Shown here: positions 1 through 13,180 of the stretch, piece after piece | How positions within the stretch are numbered: the stretch's first letter is position 1 | Layout of the letters: each line of letters starts with the position of its first letter | Origin: Acanthosepion esculentum | Lineage: Eukaryota > Mollusca > Cephalopoda > Sepiida > Sepiidae | Assembly (NCBI GenBank): GCA_964036315.1 | Contig: OZ038495.1 | Location: forward strand, 24,410,690-24,474,689 | Direction: 5' to 3' | DNA length: 64,000 nt | Notes under the pieces: generated by a model | Told to the model about the DNA's origin: nothing | Databases searched by the model: none | What the model saw: the letters and a program-made list of their open reading frames with translations, nothing else | Position numbers and translations under genes: made by a program

Positions 1-291
1 TTCGCAAATGTCGTTAATTCCATTTTTAGTTATCTTTATGTCAAATCAAACTAAGGTGAATGCGTAATATTGACTAAGCTTAGCCTGACACAAGTTTAAA
101 TGTAGGTGAAGAAGATTGTGTTGCGCCAATTTTATATATAGATATCCAGTAATTAGCCATAATTATAGATCAGATACTGCAGATATAAATCCTTTAGGAT
201 ATTTGCCACGCCCAAAACCAAAATGCATGCAACTTGTTAAAAATAGTTTATGAGATCAGCAATTCTATACACAAGGACAAAGACTCTTGCT

Positions 292-354
<63 letters not shown>

Positions 355-930
355 CTTTGGACTATTAAAATTACTTATGTAAGCAATATATTTAAAAAAA
401 TATGTTTCTTCGAATTATTAGTTGTAAACAGATATTGCCGCTAAACGCATTTCAGTAGAAAGTAAGCAGACACTAGAAGAAATATTGGCCACGTGATCAT
501 TGCAATGACACATTGAAGGTCATTGCAGTGACATAACATGACATCAGCAGGAAAAAGAGAGACGGTTATGACAGCAGTTCAAATTCCCACTGAAATTCAA
601 TGTATTAACTTTGCAATATTTTGTTGAAATATAGAAATCCATTATTCCTTTATTTACCTTATAGCCATATTGAGGAATCACGTTTTGCAGATTAATTCGC
701 AAATGTCGTTAGTTCCATTTTTAAGCTACAACGTTTACTATGACACAACGCCAAATGTAGGTGAAGAAGATTGTGCTGCGCCCATTTTATGTACAGATAT
801 CTTGTATTTGGCCATAATTATAGATCATTTACTGAAGATATAAATCTTTTAGGATATTTACTATGCACAAGACCAAAATAAATGCAAATCATTAAAAATA
901 GCAAGTCAATACCCAACGACAAGGGATCTT
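1..930 (+). repeat. Direct repeat pair, ~230-bp unit, 695-bp period
   Basis: A block at about 1-245 recurs at about 696-900 in the same orientation. Both begin with TTCGCAAATGTCGTTA, both contain AATGTAGGTGAAGAAGATTGTG, and both continue through a TAGCCATAATTATAGATC-like stretch and a run ending TTAAAAATAG. The copies differ by scattered substitutions and small indels. The sequence between them (355-680) is unrelated and has no convincing ORF. I do not recognise the family; it may be a tandem duplication or two ends of an unknown element. Confidence 0.7.
293..354. repeat. (GATA)n microsatellite
   Basis: About fifteen uninterrupted GATA units lie at the end of the first copy of the 695-bp-period repeat. 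The second copy has only a degenerate ATAGATAAATAGGTAA at the matching place (about 933-948), so the array probably expanded after the duplication. Confidence 0.95.
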
Positions 931-1035
931 GCATAGATAAATAGGTAAATTGAAATATTGTGATCATAGAAATCAACACTGCATGCAGACTCAGTTTTGT
1001 CCATTAATCGAGTATCAGACAATGTGTTTTTTCTC

Positions 1036-1039
<4 letters not shown>

Positions 1040-1115
<76 letters not shown>
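1040..1115. repeat. (TA)n microsatellite
   Basis: A pure TA array of about 76 bases. Translated tracts through it are only Tyr-Ile runs and are not genes. It lies about 150 bp beyond the 3' end of the minus-strand LINE that follows. Confidence 0.97.
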
Positions 1116-1119
<4 letters not shown>

Positions 1120-1391
1120 TCCTGCTCATTGATCGTGTTTACGCTTGTGACAGTGTATCGCCCCCGTATTCTGGGGTAAAACTTGTGGACACTGCTGGCT
1201 ACGGCTCGAATGGTGATTTGGACGACGCGAATCGAGGAAATCTTGCGATGCGATCACTATTCTCATCAGGACCTTTTTTTTTAAGTAAATCACCCTAAGC
1301 AAGACCGGGATGTCACTAGCACACAAGAGACTGATAGTAAGAGTAAAGTAGAGTGCTTGGAAAAAGGAAAAAGAGACGGGCAGGGATCAAG

Positions 1392-1799
1392 TTAAGGCAT
1401 CAGAAGATGTCGATTGATATTACATTTGAATAATTGAAGATTATAGCTATCAGGGAAGAAAGTAATAGGAAGGGAGTTCCGTTGACGGGAAGTGCGAGAT
1501 AAGAAGCTGTTAGAGTAGAAGAGACGGATATATTTAATCGTTTCAACAGTGAAAGGGCGGGACCGAGTAGCACGCTTAAATTCATGCAGTTTGGGAACCA
1601 GTGAAAGTAGCACGTCAGAGTAGTTGCCATGAGAATACTTGTAGAAAAGACAGAGGGAAGCCACAGTATATCTGTGAGAAAGTGACTGTAGAGATGCCAG
1701 ATCAGGACTAATCACGTTGCATATCCGTCTCTGGATTTTGTCGAGGACCTCGAGATGAACAGCGGAAGCACCAGACCATATATGGCAACAGTATTCCAT
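1392..1799 (-). pseudogene. LINE copy 1: C-terminal domain of the ORF
   Basis: A 135-residue open segment begins MEYCCHIWSGAS and runs through LDKIQRRICNVI, LSHRYTVASLCLFYKY and SFLSRTSRQRNSLP to FKCNINRHLLMP before a stop. This is the usual carboxyl end of many invertebrate LINE polyproteins. Two other truncated copies in the window share it (16864-17140 plus strand; 61056-60721 minus strand). Confidence 0.8.
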
Positions 1800-1999
1800 G
1801 CAAGGACGAATGGTTGATTTGTAGATTTGAAGGATGGACTCAGGCGAGAAAAACCTTCTGGCACAACACAGAGAACCAAATTTCCTTATGGTAGATGAAG
1901 CTATAGATTCAATGTAGTTGTTTCACTTCAGGTCAGTGGACAGCGTGAGACCAAGCAGGCGCAGAGAGACGCTCTCCTGGAGTTGGGTATCAGCCTTAC

Positions 2000-3441
2000 T
2001 GTTGGGAGGCAGGAAGGGTTCTCTATGGTGGGTAAATGAGAACAGTTACGTTTTGGAGGCATTAAAGTTTATAAGCTATTTCCTGCCCCAGTCAACCACA
2101 GATTGGAGGTCCTTTTCGAGATCTACGGCCAGGTTAGTTTTCTCAGTGATGCCGGATTTACTATTGAGGTAGGAGTAAATAGTAATGTCGTCTGCGTAGA
2201 TGCCAACTTGGGAATTGATGACACCAGGAAGATCGTTGATGAAGATCAGAAACAGTGTAGGACCCAGGATAGAGCCTTGGAGAACATCAGCGTTCGTATG
2301 AAAGGAACATGGAGGAAAACCCGTTTAGGACGACCTTCATTTCGTGGTTTGACAGAAATGATTGTATTAAGTCAAATAATCCTCCCGTAATGCCGTTTCC
2401 CTGAAGCATACGAAGAAGGCCAGCGTGTCGAATCCTATCAAATGATTTAGAGATATCTAGAGCTGAGACGCGAGCTTCTCCGTTATTGTCAAGTGCTTTG
2501 TATATACATACAGTTATGGCCGTGAGAACGTTAGCGGTGGACCGGGCAAAGCGGAAACCATATTGTTTCTCTGAGAGCAGATCATGAAATGTAAGGTGCT
2601 TAACCACTATGGCGTTGATTAAAGCCTTGAAGACTTTGCCGAAGAGTGGTAGGAGACTGATAGGACGGTAGTTAGATGGGTCAGAAGGGTCACCAGAGTT
2701 TTTAAAAATAGGGACAACAGACGAAGACTTCTAACAGGCTGGAAAGCAAGAGTCGGTGAGGCAATAGTTATATAGTTTAGAGAGGACTGGTATCAGTTCA
2801 GGAGAAAATGTCTTCAGGACAACGGCTGGTATCCCGTCCCCGCCACTAGCCTTATGGGAGTCTAATTTAGAGACGATGTCCAAAACCATCGATGGGGTTA
2901 TGTTTATCTCACTCAATAGAGCCTCAATTCTAGAGGGAAAATCAGGAGTGGGTACTCCGGATGAGTCGAGCGTTGAATTGGGTGAGAATTTCCGAGCAAA
3001 GTATTCAGCCTTATCAGCTGATAAAGTCAGGACCTCAAATTGATTGAATAGAGGAGGTATTGTGAATTTGCTGTTGCTCAACACGCTCTTGCAGAGCCGC
3101 CAATAATCTCTAGAACCAAACTTGCGAGATGCAATACGTTGATTTATTTTTCCAGCAAATAGTAGCTTTGCTTCATTGAGGACATGCTTGTACTCATTAC
3201 GGGCGGAGACAAAGAGACGTCTGTTGCGATCAGACATGTCGCTTCGGTACAGACGGAAGAAGTGATTCCTATGAACAATAGTAGCTGAGCAAGCAACTGT
3301 GAACCAAGGTGATGAGCGCGATTCAACTTTATATTTTCTTGCAAGGATGAAAGCCTCGATTCCAGCTTTTACCCAGGATACCACATTTTTGAACGGGGAG
3401 ATTAAAAACCACATTCCAGTGGACATCGCGAAGAAAATCAC
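2000..3441 (-). pseudogene. LINE copy 1: reverse transcriptase domain, broken
   Basis: The 236-residue open segment at 3441-2731 ends in SHKASGGDGIPAVVLK, the usual entry to the LINE reverse-transcriptase domain. The segment at 2607-2287 carries LSEKQYGFR and SALDISKSFDRIRH, matching the fingers/palm block with the first catalytic aspartate. The catalytic YADD box is at 2198-2187 but in another frame. The enzyme copies the element's RNA at the nicked target. Frameshifts near 2720, 2290 and 2000 make it a pseudogene. Confidence 0.85.
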
Positions 3442-4150
3442 GGAACGAGTCCCAGCGTTGATAACAGAAAGGCATTCTGTTAGTAGGAGGTTCTTTGTTG
3501 GGGGAGGAGTAGAAGGAGGTGTTAACAGACACTACAGTATGATCAGAGTTGCCAAGAGGGTAGAGCTGCGTGACACGACAGGAGTCGAGGATGGAGATAA
3601 AATAGAGAAGCCTTACCGTCAGGGTTACTGCGTATACGCGTAGGAAAGTCAACCACTTCTGTGATGGATTGAGTAATTGAAAAGTTTTGTATGCCAGCGA
3701 GGTCAGTTACAGAGTGTTTAAATCACATGATATAGTGGGGGCTAAAGTCACCGAACACGAATATATGTGCAAACGGATGTAGAGAGATTGCTTGTCTATA
3801 TTATCGGAAATGCGACCGAGTACACCACAGTCCTGAGAAGAAGGGGAACGATAGAGAAAGAAGAGATAGCTAACAGAATCGAGGAGAGATAGACGGAGAC
3901 ACATATACGGATTGTTTGAAGATTCAAGAAAGAGTTTCCTAGCCATTGGGAGATGGTCCCGGGCATAAACTCCCAGGCCATGCATGTGGATTTCTTCTTT
4001 CTAAGGAGAGGGAGGTAACCGGGAAATCAGAGGAGGGGATTGACGAGTTAAGGGTGGTCTCGCAGAGAGCTAGTATATCAGGAGACTTTTAAACGAGGAA
4101 TGATTCAAAACTGCAAAAGTTGGATCGAATGCCACGGATGTTGGAAAAGT
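3329..4150 (-). pseudogene. LINE copy 1: endonuclease/exonuclease/phosphatase-type domain, broken
   Basis: In minus-strand frames an endonuclease fold is recognisable from a DILALCET-like start near 4090-4060, through YRSPSS at about 3850, to the conserved C-terminal GNSDHTVVS block near 3555-3530. The SDH motif holds a catalytic histidine in this family. The domain nicks target DNA to prime reverse transcription. It is split over at least two frames (3985-3707 and 3652-3329), so this copy cannot make an active enzyme. Confidence 0.75.
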
Positions 4151-4259
4151 AAATGTTAAAGGGTTTAGGCGGTGTTTTTGGAGTTGGTTTAGGTTTAATT
4201 TTATGAGGGTTTAATGTCATGTAGAGTCATGTTGGTAGTGAAAAGTCCTAAAGTAATAT

Positions 4260-4845
4260 TCGCAGAAGGTCATTGTATGTGACATGGGCAGAAAGGAGCT
4301 GGCGCAGACTGCAACATAAAGTGGCCACAGGGCTGCCCACCAGTGGTACATGCAGGAACACCCTTCCATGCGCGACATGGCACTACAAGGACTTCGATAT
4401 TATGCAACTGTTGATCAAAGCAGCCGCTCAAGACGCTACGAAGAGTTAGGGCTCCTAATTACCAGTCAGGAACAGCAATCAGAGAACTGTCAACCTGGTA
4501 CCCTCAATATGAAGAGACGTTGCCACAGACCGCACATGTCACAAGAGATTCACGACAGTACTATTACGGAGGCCAGAAAAAAGGAAAAGATCCGGGAACC
4601 CCTTACTAAGCAGGTAACAAGGGATGATCTTCTATACCGGTTCAAGAAAAGTGGGAGGAGTATTGACCGGGCGATAGGAAAGCTTATCTACTCCTATTAC
4701 ACACACACACACACAAAAGGAGAAAAAAACAAATAACATGCAAGATGTTCAGGAACAACGTGCGTAGCACTCATGAAAACTAAATATTAAGTTTCAATTT
4801 AGTTGACGTGCCAACATGCTCTTCTTCTTGAATAAGAAAACTCCA
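4260..4845 (+). other. Unassigned stretch with a 128-codon ORF (4350-4736)
   Basis: This follows the 5' side of LINE copy 1. An ATG ORF at 4350-4736 begins MQEHPSMRDMAL and is rich in Arg, Glu and Gln. It ends in a (CA)n tract, so its last residues are Tyr-Thr-His repeats. It has no signal peptide, membrane segment or known motif. The base composition is less AT-rich than the surroundings, as in decayed transposon coding DNA. It may be a fragment of an unrecognised element or an internal exon; I cannot choose. Confidence 0.3.
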
Positions 4846-4847
4846 TG

Positions 4848-5395
4848 TACGTGAACCTGGGATTCCCATACCATCAATTTGGATGAGTCAACAGAAAGAG
4901 AAAATAATTCAAAGAACTAATATTCAAAGTTTTCGAAAAGGAGAAAGACTAAATTCGCTTCCATTAATAAAAAAACAAACACAAAAAAAAAAAAATGGTA
5001 GAAGAAAAAAAAATTCATAAAGAAATGGTACCAACAAAAAAAGAAAAAATGAAGAATGAAATAGGTAAATAAGATTAAGGGTGACATTCAGAAGTTATAC
5101 AGACAATGAAGACGGGCAACGACGTGCTTTTCAAACGAGGTTAATGAAACGAATGTAAGGCAGGTAATAAATTTATTTATTCACGTCCGTGACCTGGAAT
5201 TCCTATGACGTCCATTTGGATGAGTCAACAGAAAGAGAAAATAATTCAAAGTTTTCGAAAAGGAGAAAGACTAAATTCGCTTCCATTAATAAAAATAAAA
5301 TAAAAAAATGAAAAAAGTGGTAGAAAAAAATTAATAAAGAAATGGTACCAACAACAACAACAAAAAAATGAATAGGTAAGTAAGATTAGGAGTGA
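4848..5395 (+). repeat. Tandem duplication, ~240-bp unit, ~340-bp period
   Basis: Two direct copies (about 4850-5085 and 5190-5390) share GGATGAGTCAACAGAAAGAG, a TTTTCGAAAAGGAGAAAGAC block, TTCGCTTCCATTAAT and GAAATGGTACCAACAA. The A-rich parts differ by indels. The second copy lacks a short AACTAATATTCAAAG duplication seen in the first. There is no coding capacity. Confidence 0.85.
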
Positions 5396-6920
<1,525 letters not shown>

Positions 6921-6924
6921 AGTG

Positions 6925-7160
6925 ACTTGACCCCATGAGTTGTGAGTTCACTACCTGGCTACAAAGATATAGTGATACTGAGACGTCCAGAAGAGGCATG
7001 ACACGTAGAACTAGAACAATCTACCCTGGTGAATGAAATAAAGGATTCAGTTCAAATTAGTGGAATTTACAATTGAACCTGGAGCCTAGAACGACCGAAA
7101 AGCCGTTTATATGGCAACAAGGATGAGGACAACAGTCCAAACAATGTAAATAGTATTAAT
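6925..7160 (+). repeat. Dispersed repeat shared with 28205-28450
   Basis: The stretch GTGAGTTCACTACCTGG...GGCATGACACGTAGAACTAG...GAATGAAATAAAGGATTC...GACAACAGTCC recurs, diverged, at 28208-28440 in the same orientation. In both places a Tc1- or repeat-derived segment precedes it. The family is unknown and no ORF is kept between copies. Confidence 0.6.
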
Positions 7161-7199
7161 ACAAAATAGGTATCCTTATTTATCTAATAAGTAATAGGC

Positions 7200-7595
7200 C
7201 AAACAGATGTTCTAATAAATTTAAGTGTTTTCTGACGAGAACAATAAAAATGCAAGTATACACATGCCCCGTGACGTCAGTTAACTATGACAGATAGAGA
7301 GATAAATAAGACTGGAATAAAATAAAATTTAAATAATCTGGAATATGTCGATGATTTTGACCTCGGTACAGTACGAACATTCAGGGGAATAGTAGATATT
7401 CTGAAAAAACTTGCAAAGTCTTCGGTTATCTTATGACGTAGTAACACTACGATCAGTGAAACATGCATTACACAGAGACATATGCTGCCGTCCAATGTCG
7501 CAAAAGACTATAATGCAATCAAATGCCGTTTCAGAGAGACAGACATGTGCACCTTTTGTTCAATTAGATCCATTTCGAGAGGCTGGACGGTAATT
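7200..7595 (+). repeat. Dispersed repeat family R1, short copy
   Basis: The copy runs from GTTCTAATAAATTTAAGTG to GAGAGGCTGGACGG. It matches 11050-11340 and 36898-37330 in the same orientation. Shared landmarks are a CGTGACGTCA box, TTTACTATGACAGA-like text, GGACCTC(G/A)-ATACAGTAC and CATTACACAGAGACATATG. This copy lacks the 5' ~600 bp present in the other two. No coding capacity is conserved. Confidence 0.75.
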
Positions 7596-8179
7596 TTCAT
7601 ATAGAGGCGAACAATATCATTCTGGACGATGCCACTCGAGGCTTACTGAGTAAGAGGCACATATTATATGGATAGGTGGGAAGATAACGGTTAATTCTCG
7701 ACTTGAACAGATTATAGTGATCGAGAAAAATCCTCTTTGGAGTTGGCTCCACAGAGAAGTGATTTGCGGGAAGAAGCTACTGGAGTAGAATTTACTTATC
7801 ACCAATGGAGTACGGAGAGAATGAGGGGGTCGCTATAATGTGCGTATCATGGCGGGTTCTAGCCGTCAAGGTTACAACTGATGGAACTAAGGAATATAGC
7901 ATGGAATTATCGATAGATCAGTGAGAGTCTTGCTACATCTCATCTGTGAGAGAGAAGGGTTACAGGGGTGGAAAATAATTTGTTACCCACAAGTACGCGG
8001 ATACGCTTTTGGACTCTATCGAGACTGCAAAGAGTGGGCTGCGCAGCTCCTGTCCAAATATGACAGCCGTACTCCATTTGAGAGCTGGTCTGGCTCTTGT
8101 AAAGTTAAAGGATACCTCGAGGAATCAAGTACTTGCAGGAGCGGTACAGAGGACCGAACATGTTTTCTGCATCTTTAGC

Positions 8180-9100
8180 GATAGATCGTATGTACAAGTA
8201 CCACTTTAGGCCTGGGTTGAGTTTTAGGCCCAATAGTCACTCAATGCGAGGGGTCTTCCTGGTGGGGCATCCATTCATCGTGACTGGTGGTTGTTCAGGG
8301 GCCGATTGGCGATAATGGAATGTAGTTAGTTTGGTTTTTGAGGCATTGAATGTAACTAGCCAGTTTTTGCTCCATTGAGGAGAGATCAGCTGCCAATCTC
8401 TGGTCATCACGAGTTTTGGAGATGCACCTATATATCGTTGTATCATCAGCATATTCACAAATAATCTGAGTATGTTCTTCGGCAGATCATTTACATAAAT
8501 TAAATAGGGGTTTAACGCCTACGTTGATTTCTAGGGCTCCAAAAGACTGGTTGTTAACATCTACTTTCAGGGACCGACCCGTTTCGAAGGATTTTATTAT
8601 TAAGGAGTCTCTTCCTGTGATTCCGTCACCAGAGAGGTTCAGCAGCAACCTTTTGTGCCACTTCTTGCTATGGTCCATGAGGTGTATTTGTTGTCAAGCG
8701 CCTCTCTGATTATGTGAGTGATGGTAGTTAAGACACTTGTCGCTCAAGTGTCTGTTCTTATTTAGATGTTCAACAAACTTCTTTTTGATTATAGCCTTAA
8801 AAAGCCTGGTGATGACATTGAGGAAACTGATGGATTTATATTTAGATGGAATTAATCACTTGTCGGCGTTCTTGAAACCCGACATACACTTGGCATTTTC
8901 TACACACTTGAGAAGGATTTCTCCTTCAAGCAACGGTTAAATAACTTCGCTAAGATCGGGGATAGTTCCGGGTTGATATTCTTAATGGCATCCACTGTAA
9001 TTTTGTCTGGGCCAGTGGATTTCTTAGGACCAAGGCTTTTGATAAGTCTTGAGACTTCTCGGGCTAAAATACTATTAAGATTTTGTTCTGTGAGATGGTC
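8180..9100 (-). pseudogene. LINE copy 2: reverse transcriptase remnants
   Basis: Minus-strand fragments include a GPDKITVDAIKN-type block near 9010 and FGALEINVGV near 8540. An ADDTTIYRCI-type palm motif lies near 8450-8420, and TFNASKTKLTTFHYR at about 8352-8306 matches the block after the YADD box. The pieces lie in different frames and include internal deletions, so this is a dead copy. Confidence 0.6.
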
Positions 9101-9334
9101 GAATCCGGGGAAGATATTACGCCGGGACCATTTATAATAGTGAGCACAGCCGCTATGCCTCTATTCATAATTTGGTTGTGATCTTCCAGAACTATAGGAA
9201 TCCAATTTGTCCAACCTTGGATCGATTGTGCATAACTACACTTTGCATTTTCCAAAAAATTATTGCAGCGATTGCTGTTCTGAATGCAGTAACTACATGC
9301 TCCTTGCGATAGATATTGAATTAGTGCTTCAAAG

Positions 9335-10100
9335 TTAAACTAAGGTTGGCTGTTTGGCTTTTCTTGTTTTTGTTTTGGTGGATGGGGGTACAAAACTCTC
9401 CATTCCAGAAAGGATCCATTCTGAGACGTGGGCAGTAGTTTTGGAGGCAGCATGCTTGAAGAAGTTTGAGAGAGGAGCTTCCACTATATAAGATCTAAAG
9501 TCTGGCGTCGTGTAACGAAAAACCGTTCTATGGAATGGCAAATCAGGCGATGCTTTTGGTTTGACATCAATTTGGACACTGACTAGTGAATGGTCTGACG
9601 TGTCGGTGGGGGTGTTAAAACATTTGCTAAGCATTTTTCAGGGTAAAATGTGAATGTGAGGAAGATGTTGAGGAGGTTCGTCTGATGTCCCGTCGGGTCA
9701 GGGACGCGGGTGTGTTCTTCGATGATCTAACCACTTTTTGTGTTGAAGTCACCACAGATATGAAAGCTGGTTGAGGGGAATTCAGTGAGGATATTATCAA
9801 ACCTTTCAAATATTCGATTAAAATTAGTGTCCCATCGTCCCGAGGACGAAATAAAGCAAAAATGAATGTGGTACAATCGATAAGCACATGGGACATCAGA
9901 GTCCTCGTGTTTTGCGCCCCTGCGGTAGGAAACCTATCCTTAATGTAGTCACAAAGTCCATGGGTGTGGCGATTTAGGTGGTCGTTTTTGGCTATTAATG
10001 GTGAGTAGTCTGAGATTGCGAACTGCTGCAGTGAGATTGAGTCACTTATATCTGTTTCATAGGAGGTCGGCTTTTACCTCAAGAAGATGGAGTTCCACCC
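9335..10100 (-). pseudogene. LINE copy 2: endonuclease domain remnants
   Basis: The minus strand shows a LLCISETG-like block around 10050, HTHGLCDYIKDRFP around 9960, FHICGDFNTKSG around 9750-9715 in a shifted frame, and PTDTSDHSLVSVQID at 9610-9565. GDFN and SDH are the catalytic/Mg-binding and histidine blocks of apurinic-type LINE endonucleases. They are spread over three frames. The linker after SDH (VFRYTTPDFRSYI) also fits these elements. Confidence 0.75.
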
Positions 10101-10259
10101 CTAGAAAGTTGGAAGGTAGAACCCCTCATATTGGTGTAGGAGATAGTATGTCTGGGGTGTATATTTTGTGTTTGGGTTTGCTAATTTTGTTCATTTTAAT
10201 TTAATTCTTGTGTTGATTGTAGCGTGTTTGGTGGAAGAATAGTAGCTACTGAGACAGGC

Positions 10260-11345
10260 ACACCCACAGAAGCATGCATAATCTGGATTGGATTATCTGG
10301 GGTACGCTTCATCATGACATCACCTCCTAGAGAATCAATTTTGCAAACGTAGTTCACGCATTACGGCCAAGCATTGTTAACGAAGTAGCAGACATCCTAG
10401 AAAATGTCGCCGACCTGTGTGTTTGTGTGACACTTAAAATACTATAAATTCTAATCCAAATTACTGAAAATTAAGAATAAATATTTTTAAAAGTATATCG
10501 CTGTTAGGAAATTATTGTTTATATATCGTGTATTATATTTTTACACGAATTAACTAATTGCTGTTAATGAGAACAGAGAATTAGGACATGTCTAGTCATG
10601 AAAATGGATTCCAGTGGATGATTTAAAAATGCAGTCTTTTTAATTTACAATGTAATCTTTTAATTTTGTTGAATCTGTAAAATAAGATACACAAAAAGCA
10701 ACATTATAATCTTGTTATTCAAATAAAGTAAAATATTTTCTGAGTTAGATCCTTGGCTCAGGTAGAGCAAAAATATGCATCAGACCAGTAGAGAAGCAGA
10801 GAAGAAAGAAGAGTAAAATGAGAAAATGAAATAAAAAAAGAAAGCAAATGAAAGCAAAAGAGAAAAAGAAAGAGAAGAAACAAAATGAGAAAAAAAACAA
10901 CGAAAGATCATAAAAAAATGATCAACTATTCTTCCTCATATTATAATAAAATGTCTTCATTTCCTGTTATTTTGTATCGCGAAATCAAAAATATATATGT
11001 CATTATTTATCCAATAAAAATGTTAAAGATTTGGAATATGCTCAAAAGAGTTGTTCTAATAAATTTAAGTGTTTTATAACAAGAAAAATAGAAATGGAAG
11101 CCTACTCATACCACGTGACGTCAAAGGAGTTTACTATGACAGACAGAAAAATAAAAAAGACTAGCAGAAAAGAACATTGCAACATTCTGAAAAATGTCAC
11201 AGATTAGGACCTCGATACAGTACAAGCATTCTGGGAGTAGTTATTCTGATCAAACTTTCAGTCTTCGGCCATCTTGTAACGTAATAACACTCCTAACAGT
11301 GCAATGTGCGTTACACAGAGACGTATGCTTTTTCGCTGAAAAAAT
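10260..11345 (+). repeat. Dispersed repeat family R1, long copy 1
   Basis: From about 10420 this matches 36165-37210 in the same orientation. Shared blocks include TTTTTACACGAAT, CATTCAAATAAA-type text, an (A,G)-rich tract of about 100 bp at 10790-10905 (36600-36765) and GTTCTAATAAATTTAAGTG. CACGTGACGTCA is at 11112-11123 (CCACGTAACGTCA in copy 2). The A/G-rich tract makes a spurious ORF. It is probably an old non-autonomous element; I see no terminal repeats. Confidence 0.8.
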
Positions 11346-13180
11346 AACACAAAATCACTGAAAATCTGCGGAGGAGGACACTGACCAGGCTGATATTAAC
11401 GACGCCCTTCACTACAGTAGGCAAGTTTAGCCGAACACAGTAGACTACACGACTGTATCAGAAGCGATACAATGGTGCTTACTTCAACCTTGGCCAGCGA
11501 GGAAATCAATAGCAGGGACTAAATGTAGACTACTACAATGCGATAATTCGTGAGATATTTCTCCAAGCGTGTCTATCCTAACTACAACCTTGCGTTATAC
11601 CACGAACGAACTCTCAGTCTCCCATGTATTGATATACGATACTTCAGAACGAGTCAAATAGTGAACCTTGTAAGTTAAGGATACATTATGACCCTTTTAG
11701 TTATCTCAACCATCTTTTATATCCAGTTGTTGTTTTGTCACTTCTACTTTTTTCTTTTTATCGATAATGTCGCCGTTACAATTTGCTGGAGCGACTTGTT
11801 TATTTCAACTAATGGTAATAATATCTGAAGTGAGTAACGCAACGATAACTACACCTGAGTAACGTAGCACCTCATCAAAAAACGGTAATCCCAGCGCTCA
11901 AATCGACTCACCAGTCTATATCCCAGAGAATATAAAATAAAGTGGAAAATCGCTCATGACTTCGAACGAGGGACCCACCAAATGAACAGCCAACACGTTA
12001 TCACTGCTTCTGTTACCTCCTTACAACGTGTTCGACACCAAAAACTGGTTCTTACAATTACTGCCAAGCAATGTCAACGAAATAGCAGACATTCTAGAAG
12101 ACGTCCCCGAAAATGAGTCCTACACAACAGTAAAAATTACAGTCATCAAGACTAGGTCCCCGTAAGTTTATCGTGCACATCCAATGTATGATACTGCCAC
12201 CCCACGCTACTATATCTCAATTTTCAAAAGGTAGTATTCACATACAATACAAATTTTATCGTAATCTATATATGCATAATAATGGATCATATGCAATATA
12301 GATGAACAATTTAACTAGAAAAACTGAAATTAAATACAATGTATGTAAATGCAAATTAGAGGCATGTCATAAGAGATCATTCCATCTTAAATAAATTAAC
12401 AATATTTTGGCAGTAATTAACATCAACTTGAGATTTTTTTTCTTAAAAAGCTGAACAATTTTAACACATTCAACCTTATATACAAAAGATAGTGATTTTA
12501 TATTTTGCCTTTTCGAGACGTAGCACGAGCAAATTAATTCATAACTTCATGACAGTCGAGGGATCGAGGACACTTTCAGTTGAAATTATTGCTAGCCTGG
12601 ATAACCTTTCATCTCTAAATGTATATCGCAGCTTTCTTTATCGGAAATGACTAAAAGCCACTCAGAAATCAATTCTCGTAAAATTTATTACTACTGAAAA
12701 ATCTTTTTTTTTCTTAAGACAATAGTGTCCGTCATCTATCATATATCTTATTCATATAAGTAATTAAAATCTTTTCTAATTAAATAATTCCTTAGTTTTA
12801 ATGCATTTTTTTTCGATTTAGAGAAGATTTTCGGTAACTGGGGGGTCCTGTTTTACAAAAACAAACAAAAAACAAAAAAAAACCCAAAAAAACAAAAACA
12901 ATACAAAACAAAAATTCTCCAAAACGATGCGTTGTCAAATGTTGAATTCCACCATAACATTGGGCTATTTTCCCCGAGCTGGTGTTGTCAAGGTTCCTTG
13001 GTGTATATTTTTAAGACAAAGAAGGATTTTTCTTCAGGTCTGTGATCTTTCATGCACCCACAACAATAAATAAACCGCAATATAAAACAAGACAAAACAT
13101 GTATGCAATTCAAACAAACAAATGCATTTATATACAATTCAAATATTATTTACAAAATGTTATTGCAAGGTATTATATGT
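11346..13180. other. No gene; AT-rich DNA with a possible SINE scrap
   Basis: No ORF longer than about 60 codons looks real. A minus-strand scrap at about 11955-12035 has a tRNA-like layout with a CCCTCGTTCGAAGTC B-box-like core and may be a SINE head. A CAAAA-rich tract lies at 12855-12915. The remainder shows no repeat partner in the window. Confidence 0.45.

Larger units (their letters stand above)
1270..4260 (-). mobile_element. Degenerate non-LTR retrotransposon (LINE), copy 1
   Basis: The minus strand carries the remains of one long endonuclease plus reverse-transcriptase ORF, read from high to low coordinates: apurinic-type endonuclease (about 4150-3500), linker (3441-2950), reverse transcriptase (about 2900-2000) and a C-terminal domain (1799-1392). 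Several frameshifts and stops break it. Its C-terminal segment and 3' UTR are shared with fragments at 16864-17300 and 60600-61290, which defines a local family. The layout suits an RTE/CR1/Jockey-like LINE; I cannot assign the clade by eye. No TSD or poly(A) tail is clear, apart from a short A-run on the minus strand at about 1268-1280. Confidence 0.85.
7600..10260 (-). mobile_element. Degenerate non-LTR retrotransposon (LINE), copy 2
   Basis: Minus-strand remnants run in the order endonuclease (about 10100-9560), linker (9634-9335), reverse transcriptase (about 9100-8240) and C-terminal domain (8200-7617). The C-terminus reads MEYGCHIWTGAA-like near 8080, then a SLSLIYRYFHG-like box and a KFYSSSFFP block at 7800, parallel to copy 1 but clearly diverged, so it is a separate lineage of the same LINE group. 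Frameshifts and stops are frequent. Neither target-site duplication nor tail is obvious. Confidence 0.8.
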
